From Limonium bicolor (taxonomy: Eukaryota > Streptophyta > Magnoliopsida > Caryophyllales > Plumbaginaceae): a stretch of 64,000 nt of DNA. Where the stretch lies: positions 94,399,298 through 94,463,297 of the forward strand of contig CM041783.1 of NCBI GenBank assembly GCA_023374045.1. Reading direction: 5' to 3'. The notes under the pieces are model-generated. The model saw only the letters and a list, made by a program, of their open reading frames with translations, did not search any database and was not told the DNA's origin. Below are positions 1-12,205 of this stretch, piece after piece; within the stretch, counting starts at the first letter, position 1; every line of letters starts with the position of its first letter. The translations under genes and the position numbers were made by a program.

Positions 1-569
1 TTTGTTTCGGACCGGTGACATGAGAAGTACATATGTTGAAAGTTGAGTGAATGTTTTGACCTCCCAAAGGAACGGGGACCAGAAAGTGTCCATCGCGACC
101 GGGTTCTGCGGGATCACAATGTATATGTAATCAAGGGATTCGAACCCATGGAGAGATGGAAAAGGTATTTCGGTTTGATATACATGCTATGACATGTTGT
201 TTGATATGGTGATAAGGGTATTTGACTTTGATCTCCTAAAGTGTGTGCTATCAAGACCTATGAGTCTAAATGTGTTGTGTACATAGACCTATGAGTCTAA
301 ATGTGGTATTTGTCACCCAGACCTAAGAGTCTGAGGGATATGGTATGAGTGTAAGTGTGGTGAAGGTACCCGGACCATTGAGTCCGAGGTTACCATGTGA
401 GTATGATATTTTAGGTATGTGGATATGTTGCCCGGGCCATTAAGTCCGAGGTTGGGTGTGAAAGATGGTTGGTAATGGAAGTTTTATGGCTATAAGTAAT
501 TCCCGTATTCTAATCCGATGATGCGAGGAAATGTAACTTCGAGGACGAAGTTCTTTAAGGGGGGCAGAT
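1..569 (+). mobile_element. E1: 3' internal tail of a Tekay-like LTR retrotransposon (partial)
   Basis: This is the non-coding spacer between pol (outside the window) and the 3' LTR of a plus-strand element. It holds imperfect tandem units at about 240-460 with the core 'acctatgagtct' or 'accattgagtcc'. It ends in a perfect stem-loop and a polypurine tract directly abutting the LTR. No coding frame is visible. Assignment rests on the PPT-LTR junction and on similarity of the junction to those of A, B and C. The rest of the element lies to the left of the window. Confidence 0.75.
535..568 (+). promoter_or_regulatory. E1 stem-loop plus polypurine tract
   Basis: Arms AACTTCG (535-541) and CGAAGTT (546-552) pair perfectly around the loop AGGA. 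CTTTAAGGGGGGCAGA (553-568) follows, and the LTR begins two bases later. In LTR retrotransposons this purine tract primes plus-strand DNA synthesis. The stem is repeated with compensating changes in A, B and C. Confidence 0.85.
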
Positions 570-2980
570 TGAAATACCCCAAACTTTGGTATGTTGTTTA
601 AATATCAAACTATGACATGTAAAGGCTAAAAAGTGCCTTAGAAACATCAGTGGACAATTTAAAATATAGTAAAGTGCAATAAAGCACTAAGACACAGTAC
701 GAGCAAAAACATGCTCTAAGCTATGAGTGAACTTGGTTAGGACCCAAAGAGCCTACCAAGACTTGATAATCTTTAATTATGACTTTATAAGGCTAATTAA
801 GTCCTTAGGAAACTTTGGTAGACAATGAAACCAAACAAACACAAGGTAATACCTTAAAGTCAATATGAGCAAAAATGTGCTCTAAGCTTGGGATAAATGT
901 GTATAAGGCCTAATGGTCATACCTATGCCTTAATTATATGTTAATGAACATATTAAATCAATTACCAAAGAAAACCAAGCTTGAAAACAAGTTAAAACGC
1001 AAAATGTGCTTTAAGGAGTCTTAAAGCACGTTTTTGAAAAATTGTCTTGTAAATGAGTTTTGAATGGCTAAATGCCCATCATTACTCTTTAATTAACATG
1101 TGTACTATATAGTATCACATTTGGGTGGCCATATTAGTGGGAAATCAAAAATTTCACTTCTATGTGCCTTGTTATTGATGAATAGTGATTTTTATAACTA
1201 GTTTGTAACATATGATGTTATAAGCAATTAAATTGGTCAACAAAGACCAAAACACCCTCCTAGGCATAATGGTGGCCGGTTTTTGTAGTGAGGAGTCACC
1301 AAGTATGTTAACTTGTTAAGTAAATAAATGTGACTCATAGTACTATTTGCTTTAAGACTTAAATATCTTCAAAGGTAAGTTCTATCTTCATTCTCCCTTC
1401 CTTTCCTCCATTTCACACGGTTCCAACTCCTTCTTCCTCTCTTCCTCTTGTTCTCTCTCGGTAATATATCACTACAACCATGGAAGCCATCTTTGACCAC
1501 ATGTAAAACCTAGCTCACTTAACCAAATCAAAAACAAACACCACCATTCTCTTAGTTAAGCCAAGCTCTACAACCTTGTCTTTTCAAACTTCAAAACCTC
1601 CATTTCGGTGCCAAGAGAAAACCACCATGGGAGGAGCTTGAGCTCACCTTTTCACATATTCTTGTTCTCCTTGCTTCAAGGTAAGGAAACTCAAAGAAAA
1701 ATGACATTTCCTTCATGTTTTGTCATAACCGAAAATGCACCTTGTAATGGTGTCTTCTCTTGTCTTGTTTTAGCTTCATTTGAATCTTCCAAGGGCTAGG
1801 AGGGGTCCTCTCTTGATATATATTCAAGCTCTCTTTCCATTCCAAGGTAAAAACAATCATGTAATACCTTAAGATAATATATGTAACTAGGGTTTACAAT
1901 GAGATAAAGCTTAAAGCTTATATACTCATTTCAATGTTGATATATTGTGTAGTGTTGGCAAGGAACCAAATGCCCTACCGGTTTTGTAAGGAAACAAGAA
2001 GGAAATTTGTGAGGAAAAGAGGTAAACAAGCTATCTCAATGTGGTTTAATGCCTTAGGAGAAATAAGCTTATGATGCTTGTTAAAACTACCTAAAGAGCA
2101 AATGGTAAATGAGCTAGTAAAATGCTCTCAAGGAGTTTATTAAAGGAATATGTATTGTTGGGTGTATTTGCAGGTCAAAGGCATTATATGTGGGAAATTC
2201 AGTGTTTAAGGTTTATGCATTTAAGGGCCTAAGTGCCAAGCAATTTAAGTTATGCACTATATTGTGATGTAGTGCTTTATGTGTGAAGTTTGTGTATAAA
2301 ATGTGTTTGATGGATTTTAGGTGTTGTTGAATGGATTAAGGTAAAAAACCTAAGTGTTTGGATGTGAGTATATACAGAAAAGCTATGGCCAAATTTGTAA
2401 AATGTATAAGGAGTTCAAAGTGCTTAAATGGACTTGGGTGAACTAGGAATTGTTAGGAATGGATACATGCTTCACTAAGGAAGAATACATGCATTAAGGT
2501 GTACTAAGGTGCTATAAGGAGTTAGGCGTCATCTTGGAAGTTTTAGAAATCTATGGGTGTTCTTAAGATGTATTTAAGTCTTGGAGGAGTTTGTTTAAGG
2601 TTTAGGTAATGTTGGTGTTCAAAGAATAAAGGATGTTTAGGTAAGGTTTGAGTAAGGAGTTTTAAGAGGTTGTAAAAAGGAGATTAGTTAGTAAGAAAAG
2701 AAGTTGAGAGGTGATGATAAGGTGTAGAGGAAACACCTTGGTATTGTGGTCATTATAGGTGAAAGGCCACCTAGAAATCATAAGGAGAAAACATTGTAAG
2801 TGTTAGGAACTTTGTGGAGATATAAGTAAAGGTTTAAGGAATTAGGAAAAAAATAGTTTTGTGAGTGTTTAAGAATATCTTAAGGGTGTGTTTGAAGTGC
2901 CAAATGATGTTAGAACACATTAAGAGGTCTTAGGAGAAGTTTGGTGAAGATTTGGCAAAGTTTAGGTAAGTTTAGGAGGC

Positions 2981-3241
2981 GACCGACCCAGGGGCCGACC
3001 CATTTTTGGGTCGGTCGAGCCTCTGTAAAATGTTAGGAATGTGTTCGGTAATGGACCGACCCAGAAAGTTGGGTCGGACATGGGTCGGTCGGTCAAGTTA
3101 CAAAGGAGGGAAAATGTTCGCACATGGACCGACCCAGAATGGTGGGTCGGACGTGGGTCGGACGGGCATGTATAAGGAAGTAAAAGGGGGTCTGTAATGG
3201 ACCGACCCAGTTGTGGGTCGGACGGTGGGTCGGTCGGACCA
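2981..3241 (+). repeat. 73-bp palindromic tandem array in E1 LTR
   Basis: Units start at 2981, 3054, 3127 and 3200, each exactly 73 bp apart; the last is partial. Each opens with GACCGACCCA and contains one or two inverted partners, GGGTCGGTC or GGGTCGGAC. The interpalindrome part is purine-rich. The array sits at the same LTR position as those at 15391-15652 and 8317-8645. Confidence 0.9.
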
Positions 3242-4793
3242 AAAACATGGTTTAAGGTTATGAAATGATATGTGATGATGGGGGTTGGTAGGTAATGATG
3301 TTATAAGGATGTTAAGGACATGTTAGGTGAGTTTTAATGACAATAAAGGGCTAAAAGTGTATTAAAATGTGAGAGTAAAACAAGTTAAAAATGTTAAGTT
3401 ATGTAACTAAGTTAACGGGGAAAAATTAAGCATTGACATTAAATAATCAAGCAAACCCCGATGTTAATAGAAACACATGTGATGTTAACAGTTGTTCGAG
3501 AATTTGCTCGAGGAACATAAGTGGACGTGGTAAAGTGGACTCCGGTGACAGGTATGGTTTTCTTGCAACCTGTGTCCTAACGGATTACACCGGCTTGTAT
3601 GCCAATATGTTTTCTTGAGTGTTTGCCACCTTGTAAGATTAAAGCATGTAATGAGTTTATAGTAATTCATTTATGTGGCGAATTTGGTGTCCGATGCCGT
3701 TTAACCTCAAATATGTGTTAAACCTTAGCTATCTAAAACTAGGAACACATGAGTGATCGGTATTCGGAGTTGACGGCCCAAACCTTGGGAACGTGCTAAC
3801 CACGGCTATGTGTGAGTTAGTTGGACATTGTGGTTGTATGCAAGTGTGTGAACCTCCCTTGTGTGCTTAACTCGGTTATGATACCGTATGGTTGTGGATG
3901 TGGTAGGCTCCATAATGGATCCCTAACTACTTATTATTAAGTGTATATGTACTAACGGGGGGTGAGGAGTCCGGTTGTTCCGGCCACGCGTGTGATGGAC
4001 GGGAGTCGATATCATATCCGGTTCGGCTCTCTTGGTGTATGTATAGGTGGTATTCCAATTTGGTTTCTACCTTCCCTTAGCTTATCCAAAGCTAGTTACT
4101 GACTCACGTCGGGCCACAGGGGCATACGTATGTTATTTCGGTGTGCTTGGGATTACTATATCCGACACACCTTGGGTAAGTTAACCGTTCTATATAACCG
4201 GACGGTAACGAGGATGGTAACGAGCTTAACATGGGATTGGTAATAATCTCTAGGCTCACTGGTATACTAACTATGGTGGAAGGTTCCTTGTGAGAACCGA
4301 TTGTATGGTGTTATGTAGTGTTATAATGCTATGCAAATTCCCTTGCTATGCTTTGGTATATATATTATATATGGATGTTTTAAATGAATGCAATGTTGTC
4401 ATGTGTACATCAAAGCAAGATAGGTTTGTTATGTGTTATGTGTGGAATGAGTTATGTTGTAGGATATGGAATGTGTGGATCATGGAAATGAAACCCAGAT
4501 TGCGACAAGAGGCATTTGAGGATAACCCGATTAATGGGTACATGCCGTTCGTTAAGGAAGTAGCTCCATTTTAGAGGAGAGCCACTCTAGGGTTTAAGGA
4601 ATCATTGGATGGTTGGTTAAGTGTGGATGTGTTGGTTATAGGTTGAGCCCATTGAGGCGAAATATTATGGGTTGTATGTTAATGGTTGTATGCATGATTT
4701 AAATATAATCAACTGCATGCTAAGACGACAATTAGTCGTGCGTGGCCCGGTAGCATGTGGGCTGCGGGATTACCATACCAGCAAAGGTGCTGA

Positions 4794-4805
4794 GCCCCTT
4801 GGGGC
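4794..4805 (+). other. GC hairpin in E1 LTR
   Basis: GCCCC-TT-GGGGC forms a perfect 5-bp stem. The same position in related LTRs carries CCCCC-TC-GGGGG (16649-16660), CCCCC-TA-GGGGG (7034-7045) and CCCCC-TT-GGGGG (20888-20899). Confidence 0.6.
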
Positions 4806-5076
4806 CACCCCTTTCTCTTCTTTTTCCTATTTCAGGTACAGAAGTGCTGGAAGCCGTTCGAGAGTAGGACGGGTAGTCGTTGTACATGGGTAAACTTTTA
4901 AGTGTATGTTTACAGTAGGTGTAGTAAGACCGAAATTGTTGTCGGCAACAGTTTATAAATACTCGGTAGAGTTGATAAGGTGTATGTTGTTGTTGTTGTT
5001 AATGGAAGGGATTCTAATGTATAGTTGCTCGGGAATTTAGCCCATCAGACCGGTACATTGTGTATGTGTTAGCCTT

Positions 5077-5098
5077 GTTAGCCACGTGGGTGGCTAAC
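5077..5098 (+). other. Terminal LTR hairpin in E1
   Basis: Arms GTTAGCCAC and GTGGCTAAC pair around a short loop about 90 bp before the LTR end. The hairpin is preceded by AGCCTTG, which is shared with the LTRs of A, C and the 13.3-17.0 kb copy. Confidence 0.7.
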
Positions 5099-5189
5099 GG
5101 CGTGTAACACCAGGGAGTTAAGTAATGTGATGAGGTTGTAATTCCGCTGCAGTTATTGTAAGTATGTAAATGTTGGATGGGGTGTTACA

Positions 5190-6482
5190 GCTTATATGAG
5201 TACAGAGACTCCATTCCAACAAACACTTAATAGTTCATAATTGAGTACGGCGACTCACTCGACCAAACAATCCACCATAATCTACACATGAGTACAGCGA
5301 CTTGACTCAACCAGTACACAACACACAATATGAGCATAATGACTCGTTCAAACAAAACCATCAACATACCACACATACTTATAAAGCATAACCACTGAGC
5401 AACAAGGCGAAATAACGAGAATTATAAACGAGTATAATTTCCCGTCTTTGGCATACAAGCCCAAATAATGTTCGCCTAATGTGCGAGTTAATATAGTCGT
5501 TCGTAATTGTTCAGTAATGCCTAATGACAACGTCTCGTTAGAACGACGTGTCTCTAAGTTACCCATCTTTTATGGCGGGTCACCCATGGCAATAGCCACT
5601 CCAGCGGTAGAGTCTCCGTCCTACGAACAATCTGTAGTTCGTTGGAAATTTATCCAGATACTTACGGTTACCACACGGTATCCTAGTATCGTTAATGGAT
5701 CACAGTTCACAGCAAGAGCCACATCCTCTTGATAAACTTATCTATACCATCGCATCGCTTTACTGTATTTTTTTTTCTCTAACGCAGCAGACTAAGGTCG
5801 TAGTCCAATCCTGAGTATGTCGACTCGGGATCCAGTGCTAGATACGAGAGCGGCGTTAAAGAGGCCAATGCTCCATATATATAAGTCTCAGATATTTATA
5901 TATCTTATTATCCTAATGCTACAACGTTTTACTTACGTTCCTTATATTACACATATAAGATAGCATCATTGCCGCTAGTTCGTTTTATAATATGTCCATA
6001 TATACGAACGGTACTGTTATCGCACAACAGTAATAATAACAAAGCAGCATTAATACGCAACTCAAGCATATTAATTCACACAAGCAGACATTCAATCTTA
6101 TCACAGATTTTCACATAATGTCTGAACTGAGGAAATCCTTAGAGACAATCAAGCCACATAAATAACATACCGTTCACCCTGATTGTATTACGGTGGAGTA
6201 TGAATCAGCAAGATCCTATGCTCCGTGTGTCGTCTCTAACAATCTAAACAATACATAATGCTACTGATTAGCATCCCGTATAACAACACAATTCTACGGT
6301 ACCCCGTACCGTCACTAACAACTCCCGGTTAACCCCCCGTTATTAACTGTCAATGTTTGTCGGGTTTTCGGTTTAACTAGAGATTGGAAAAGTGTTGTAT
6401 TACACGCGTAGTCTTGTCTCGTATATTAATATACCTATTGTTGGACTTTGTTATCGCATGTAACTTAATGTTTATTCGTATA
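5190..6482 (-). repeat. B: left fragment of 3' LTR
   Basis: This is non-coding sequence between the end of E1 and the start of A. It carries ATACCGTTCACC (6168-6179), the core of the block conserved at the same LTR position in A and C. It also has tandem 'gagtac..gactc' motifs at 5196-5350, resembling C near 34387. It is read as B's LTR, cut on the left by E1 and on the right by A, and resuming at 24695. B's LTR terminus (TGTAACA end) lies left of E1, outside the window. No gene is seen; open frames at 5348-5732 and 6384-6764 are chance frames. Confidence 0.6.
6478..6482. repeat. Target-site duplication GTATA, left of A
   Basis: GTATA immediately precedes the TGTAACA terminus of A and is repeated at 24695-24699 after its other end. 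Confidence 0.9.
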
Positions 6483-6586
6483 TGTAACACCCCTACCGCT
6501 AATACCGTCATTACCGTCCAATCTCCTTATACATTCGTACTCACGCAGCAGATACATTCTTACTCAACGGCGGGTGATACAATGCT

Positions 6587-6608
6587 GTTAGCCACCCACG
6601 TGACTAAC
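6587..6608 (-). other. Terminal LTR hairpin in A 3' LTR
   Basis: Arms GTTAGCCAC and GTGACTAAC on the plus strand; one G-U pair in the RNA sense. A second copy is at 20452-20473 in the other LTR. It is equivalent to 5077-5098 in E1. Confidence 0.7.
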
Positions 6609-8316
6609 AAGGCTACTAATACATACAACATCGGTCTGATGGACCGGAATATCCGAGTACTACTCAAATACAATACATACTCCCATTACCTACTGAGTAC
6701 TACAATACTCCATTCAATACAATACTCCATTCAATACAATACTCCATACTTCAGTACAAGATAATACACTACACATACCGAGTTTACTGAGTTCCAAATA
6801 CAAATACGATACCTCTTCAATTCCACGCATACTCATTAAGAGTCTATCCACGTTCCTCCACAACTACACTTGCAACTTACGTAATAGTGTACCCCTTGGT
6901 ACATTTCTACATGCAAGGCTACAAGCCTCATACCATTTACTACAATCTACCTTTCATTCCTAGTAATCTAGGCATGTCCACCGGTCTCTTCTGTTACTAG
7001 GTCTGCTTCGGGTACCTGCACACTAAAAACGTTCCCCCTAGGGGGTCAGCTTACGCTTAATATGATAACCGCATACCCCGCGTACTAGCGAGGGTACGCC
7101 GACCATTTGGTCGAATACATGCAATTCATTTTGAAATACATACATACATACATACATACTTCCATGCTTTCATTCACGATACTACAATACTACACAAGGT
7201 ATACATACATACGCACAGTACAATACATGCTTGGAAGACAATACAAGTCAACCAATACTTACTTACCATCTTCCAGAATACACATACACAATACATACTC
7301 ATTACATACTCAATACGTAATACGGAGATACAATTCTCCAATACATACAAAGGTCCAGTTAGCTTCATTACACACCCGTGTTAATCGGGTGTTCAATACT
7401 TTTTGCTCCAGGTCAATGACTTACAATAGTCAAGACCAATACACATGCAATACTTACTTCTTACATACTTTACTTCCAGTTAAGTCGGTATGACCTCCGG
7501 GCAGGGATTACTACATCCCACCACCGAGCTTTAGGGTGGCCCACTAATCCAGGATGCTACCCATTCAAGGGATTTGGTCCATGGAAGAGATTATAGCCAG
7601 GATTCGGATCCAACCTCTTGTGTTTCCTTATCCTCACGCGTGGCCGAAACTATATCGGACTTCTACTCATTCCAATTTACTCATTACTCAAGTTAGGAGT
7701 TAGGTTGTTAGGAATTAGTAGAAGTCAGTACTTCACTTCCATACATACATACAATACACAAGTACACAATACTTACACATACTTCTCATTTCCATTCTTT
7801 CATTTCATGAATTATACAAACTAATCGTTCAAGAAGATACAACAAGAACAAAATAGTTCAAACACAGTTAAGTGCAATATAAGTCCGATTCGTGCATTTA
7901 TCTTCTTGGTGATCACATAAGCACACAAATCGGGGTAACCAAGTTAGGATACAGGGCATGAAGAAATCATACCGTTCACCGTCGTATACGTACTACCGGG
8001 TTCCTTCGAGGATCAACTTTTTGATTCCTATACATACATGAAGTAGTATGATCAAGGATCCATTATTGATCTCACTTACTCCTTCTTTGATACTCTCAAT
8101 GTATACTTACTACTTCATTACTTTCTTACTTGGTTATGAAACCATTTTTCCTTATTACTTCTTAAACTTGTTTCCTTACTCACGCCTTTACTTTCTTACC
8201 AACATTACCTTCATTATTGGTGCATTATTACATATATATACATGTGTATAGGCATATATATATACATACATATGATTACTATAGTCATATAATAAAACAT
8301 TTTTTTTTGTAAGTTA

Positions 8317-8645
8317 TGGGTCGTCCGACCCAAGCCTTGGGTCGGACCATTCCAGTAGATTTTCGTCCTCTGAAATTCTTCCCATCCGACCCAGCACTAT
8401 TCCGTCCAACCATACTCCTCTGGGTCAGACCATTCCAGAAAGTTCAATCCTGTTGCCCAAGTGGCGTCCGACCCCGTCCCACTCATCCTCTGGGTCGGAC
8501 GGAGTCAGGAACTTCGACAACATTTTTTTTGCCTGTCCGACCCATGTCCGACTCACGGCCCTGGGTCGGACCATTCCAGAAAGTTTATTCTCGTTGCTTA
8601 AGCCTTTTCCGACCCACTGTCCGATCCAGGCTCTGGGTCGGACGG
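8317..8645 (-). repeat. 72-bp palindromic array in A 3' LTR
   Basis: Five units are marked by GGGTCGGAC (or GGGTCAGAC) at 8339, 8422, 8492, 8563 and 8635; spacing is 83, 70, 71 and 72. Each is preceded by one or two partly decayed GTCCGACCC partners. The flank (GCAGAACACTGCTACAG on the plus strand) shares CTGTAGCAGTG on the reverse strand with the flank of the array at 15391. Confidence 0.88.
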
Positions 8646-10787
8646 TAGCAGAACACTGCTACAGGCTTTGTTTTTCAATTCCTTTCTTACCCATTCCTTC
8701 CCCAATTTTCCTAGATACATCCTAACATGTTTAGCACTAATTAGGCTTTAAAATACCTTAATTCATCCTCCAAGTCCATTACTAAATTCGTCAAACAACT
8801 TACACAATTTTCTTACTTCTACAACACATGTAACAGTTTTTTTACACCTATGCTACAGATTTTAAAACTCAATTCTCCCATCCAATACTTCTACCAATAC
8901 CATTACTAGCATCCCAAATACATTTCTAAGCAATTACAAATCTATGCCCAAGTCCAACATTCATTTTACTAAACCTTGTACTCTCATTCTGCTAATTCCT
9001 CCAATGAAATCCAATACCTCTTGCTACAGATTTTACATGCTTCATCCTCATTCTCCAATTACCATCCATGGTCATTGAACATCTCTACTAGCCCCAATAC
9101 ATACCTTGGTTCTCCATTCACCAAGTCATTCCTTAATGCTCAATTCCTACCAAAATTTCGCCATAGTCTACCTACAATTCTAACTTCTCCACAAACATAC
9201 TCCTTCATCCAATTCATTCCTACTCTAGCCACACCCATACAAGGGTCCTACCAGCAATCAATACAACATACATTCACCCATACTTCTTCAAATACCAATA
9301 CTAATACTCATACACAATCATTTGGCTCCAAGGCCTACTATCCACACTAATTCTCAAATACTCAATCCTCCTCACAAATACCCAACTTCCAATACACAAT
9401 ACCATACAAGATTTTGGGTTCTTTAGTTAGTTGCCCATCCCATAGTCTAATGCATTAAATTAACATTAGTAAAGAGCTCTTACCTTGAGCTTATAATTCC
9501 TTCATTCCCTTTTCAATTCTCTTCTTCCTTTCTTCCTTGCCCAAATCGGCCACATTGGGATGGAGTTGCCAAACTCCATTCCCATCACCCAAAGCATACA
9601 AAACAAGTATAATTAATATACTAACCCTTAGATTTATACTAACTCATTGAGATGTTTTAAACAAATTTCTAGGGTTTACCTTTTGAAGCTTTTAGGAGGG
9701 GTTTTAGCCCTTGGTTCAAGAAGGTGAATCCACCACCATTGCAAGGTTGATATTGTGCTCAAAATAGAGAGAAAAATGGGGTGTTACAATGGGGCAAAAA
9801 TTGGTTGTGAAGGAGAGTGAAGAGAACATGAGTTTTTCATGTAGACTTTTACCTTGTTGGAGAGGAGACTCCAAGCTACACATTGATGCTATTTTCTTCA
9901 CCAATGGGGTATACCCACGAAAATGAACTTCCTCATTTTTGGATTTTGAAAAGAGAGAAGTGTAGAGGAGGATGAGAGGAGTTCAAATATGCAATTTATT
10001 TTACATTTGGAGCTCAAATGGAGCTAGAGCATGAGAGAGAAGAGAAGCCATGGGAGGTTTGTGGAGCTTCAAGAAATCGCAGCAGCCAGAGGGAGGAGGG
10101 TGCTCACGGTGGGAAAGGAGAATGGAGGAAAGAGAAAAGAAAGGTGAGGTGAGAGAGTGTGAGGGTTTGCTTTTTTACTTTTATTGCTTTTTACTTTTTG
10201 GTCTCTTATTTAATTAGCTAGTGTGTGTGTGAGAGGGCTTTTTGACTGATTAAAATCGGCCCACACAGTATCACTAGCTGGAGCGTTTTTCGTCTTTTAC
10301 AGAAAATGCTCGTTATTTTACCCGGTTTTGATACTATTCACCAACCGGGCCCGTTTTCCAGAATTTTCTTGTTTCTTTATTTTTATTGCCTATTAAGCTT
10401 CCATAAATGCTTAATAATTGTTATTTAATGATTTATAATTTTTACGGGTTCGTTTGACCACTTAAAAGCACGTTTTCGGGTTTCCTCGAAAGACGTGCGC
10501 TAAAGCTCTATTAGCGTTCTAATGCATTCTTTGGATCCGTTTTCTTCGGGAGTTGTTCCCATATATTATTTAGGTCTTATTAAACCTTTAGAATCCATAT
10601 AATACTCTAACCGAGGTCTCATACCTCCTATGGTTATTTAACGCTTATTTAGCGTTTTCCGCTTTCTAAGCGTTTCTTTATTTCTTTTGGATTTATTTTC
10701 CTTACCAAAATTACTTAGGCACTATTAGGCCCTTAAATACTATATTAGAATAATTTAATCACCATATTTAAGTTTGGGGTATTTCAA

Positions 10788-10820
10788 TCTACCCCCCTTA
10801 AGAACTTTGTCCTCAAAGTT
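10788..10820 (-). promoter_or_regulatory. A stem-loop plus polypurine tract (3' copy)
   Basis: On the minus strand, arms AACTTTG and CAAAGTT around AGGA (10803-10820) precede CTTAAGGGGGGTAGA, which abuts the LTR. Compared with E1 the stem carries a compensated C-to-T and G-to-A change. Confidence 0.88.
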
Positions 10821-12169
10821 GCTCGAGGTCATGGGATTACTATACTTACTCATCCATACTTATCTAATGCCAAAGCCATACATTCTTCATCGTTACCAAT
10901 CCCAAATCCGTTGCTCAAGGTTCCTACATACTATACCATACCATACCATACTAATGCACAATAATTACTTCAATCTGCAATACTACCGACCATCCGGTTC
11001 CTCATTACCAATTTATACATACATACAATGCAAAGATATTCCCAAAGCAATGCATTACACATACAATCCCGCAGGCACTCAGGTCATCTAGACACAGGAC
11101 TCCTTTATGTCCTGCTGCCCTTGGAATAATACAATATGATACACTACTACCTTCTCAGGTATCCGCTTCTAGCCAATCCTTCATCTCCAGGCCAAGAAAA
11201 CTTCTTTCATAACTACTACTTAGGATTCTTCCAAAGCATACAACTCCAAATTCCAATTTGTATTTATTACTTCTATCCTATGTGTGATTCTTGTGACCAC
11301 TTGAGGGGAGCTTCAAGAATTATTCGACCCTGATGTGATCAGCATCAGTGTCGAACTATCTTTCCACCCCAATTTGTGTTCGGTTTCCCTTGATCTGATC
11401 AGGATCAAGTTCGACCTCCCACATCAGTTTCAAACAACAGATAATTCAATCATTTTCATTTTCTACCTTTTTACTCTTCCTAGTCATAATTACAATTTCA
11501 TACAACTCCAAGGGATGGAATCCAGTCCATCAACCATTCTCAATCTACTTCCCAAATACTTTCCTCGGAATTCGATGCCTAAGTGCTCATTTCATTAACC
11601 TTCTCCACTTTCTTCCATTACCCTCTATTATCTCTACTATTCAGACTAGGGAATACCGTACTCATGAAATTCAATTGTCCTCAATTTACTTCCAATAACG
11701 TACTTACGAATACACCACTCGTGGGTTACATTCCTCTACTACTCATAGTCAATTCGTACTACTTCTTTAAGAATACAATACTTGTGGAGCTCCGTCCACT
11801 ACTCATTCTCAATTGTCTCAAGACAATCACCTAGGGAACTCAATTTCCTCTAGGTTATACATCGGTTTTATACCGACTCATGCATCGTAATGCCATGTCT
11901 AACTTCAGATAGGCACACACTACAGGGATTATCATTTCCCAAAGAGTTGCTCTACTCCTCTTTACTACTACTTTTGCACTGGGGTTACAAGGTGGGTGTA
12001 TTCATCCTATGGTATTCGCATCTCTCGTGCCTAATTACCACAATTACAATATGAATGAATACGTATGTTTATTTAATATAAGTACCACTCCTTAAATCAA
12101 TTCCCATTTGTGCTATGCACATTATAGTTTCTGTGTTTTATTATGAAACTTACATTAAGCGGTTTTTGC

Positions 12170-12205
12170 TCTACCCCCCTTAAAAGGGATTACGCCCACG
12201 TAATC
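12170..12205 (-). promoter_or_regulatory. A second stem-loop plus polypurine tract (internal copy)
   Basis: On the minus strand, arms GATTACG and CGTAATC around TGGG (12188-12205) precede CCTTTTAAGGGGGGTAGAG. It lies about 1.4 kb inside the 3' LTR. B has the equivalent at 29612-29649 and C at 43240-43276. Confidence 0.75.

Larger units (their letters stand above)
570..5189 (+). repeat. E1 3' LTR (4.62 kb)
   Basis: The LTR starts TGAAATACCCC directly after the PPT and ends GGGGTGTTACA, so it has TG...CA termini. It shares long stretches with the LTR at 13272-17048, for example around 960-1160 versus 13500-13680, and is therefore the same family. Internal landmarks are a pyrimidine-rich segment at 1380-1480, a palindromic 73-bp array at 2981-3241, a conserved block at 3543-3600, a GC hairpin at 4794-4805 and a terminal hairpin at 5077-5098. 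Short open frames inside (such as 1608-1799 and 4290-4574) are chance frames. The five bases after it, GCTTA, are the candidate target duplication, but the left end is outside the window. Confidence 0.85.
6483..10786 (-). repeat. A 3' LTR (4.30 kb)
   Basis: On the plus strand it starts TGTAACACCCC and ends GGGGTATTTCA. Order in plus coordinates: terminal hairpin 6587-6608, GC hairpin 7034-7045, CATA microsatellite near 7138-7160, conserved block 7921-7980, palindromic array 8317-8645, pyrimidine/purine-rich segment near 9480-10160. A 16-bp direct duplication near 6710-6740 is absent from the partner LTR. No genes. Confidence 0.92.

Noticed and set aside
7107..7493. Open frames repeated in both A LTRs (also 20985-21353 and 8316-8725)
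   Set aside because: They recur only because LTRs are duplicated, and they are rich in Tyr/Thr/His from CATA-type microsatellites.
8317..8645. CRISPR-like array
   Set aside because: Repeats are palindromic 72-bp LTR units in a plant retroelement, with no unique spacers of constant size and no cas genes.
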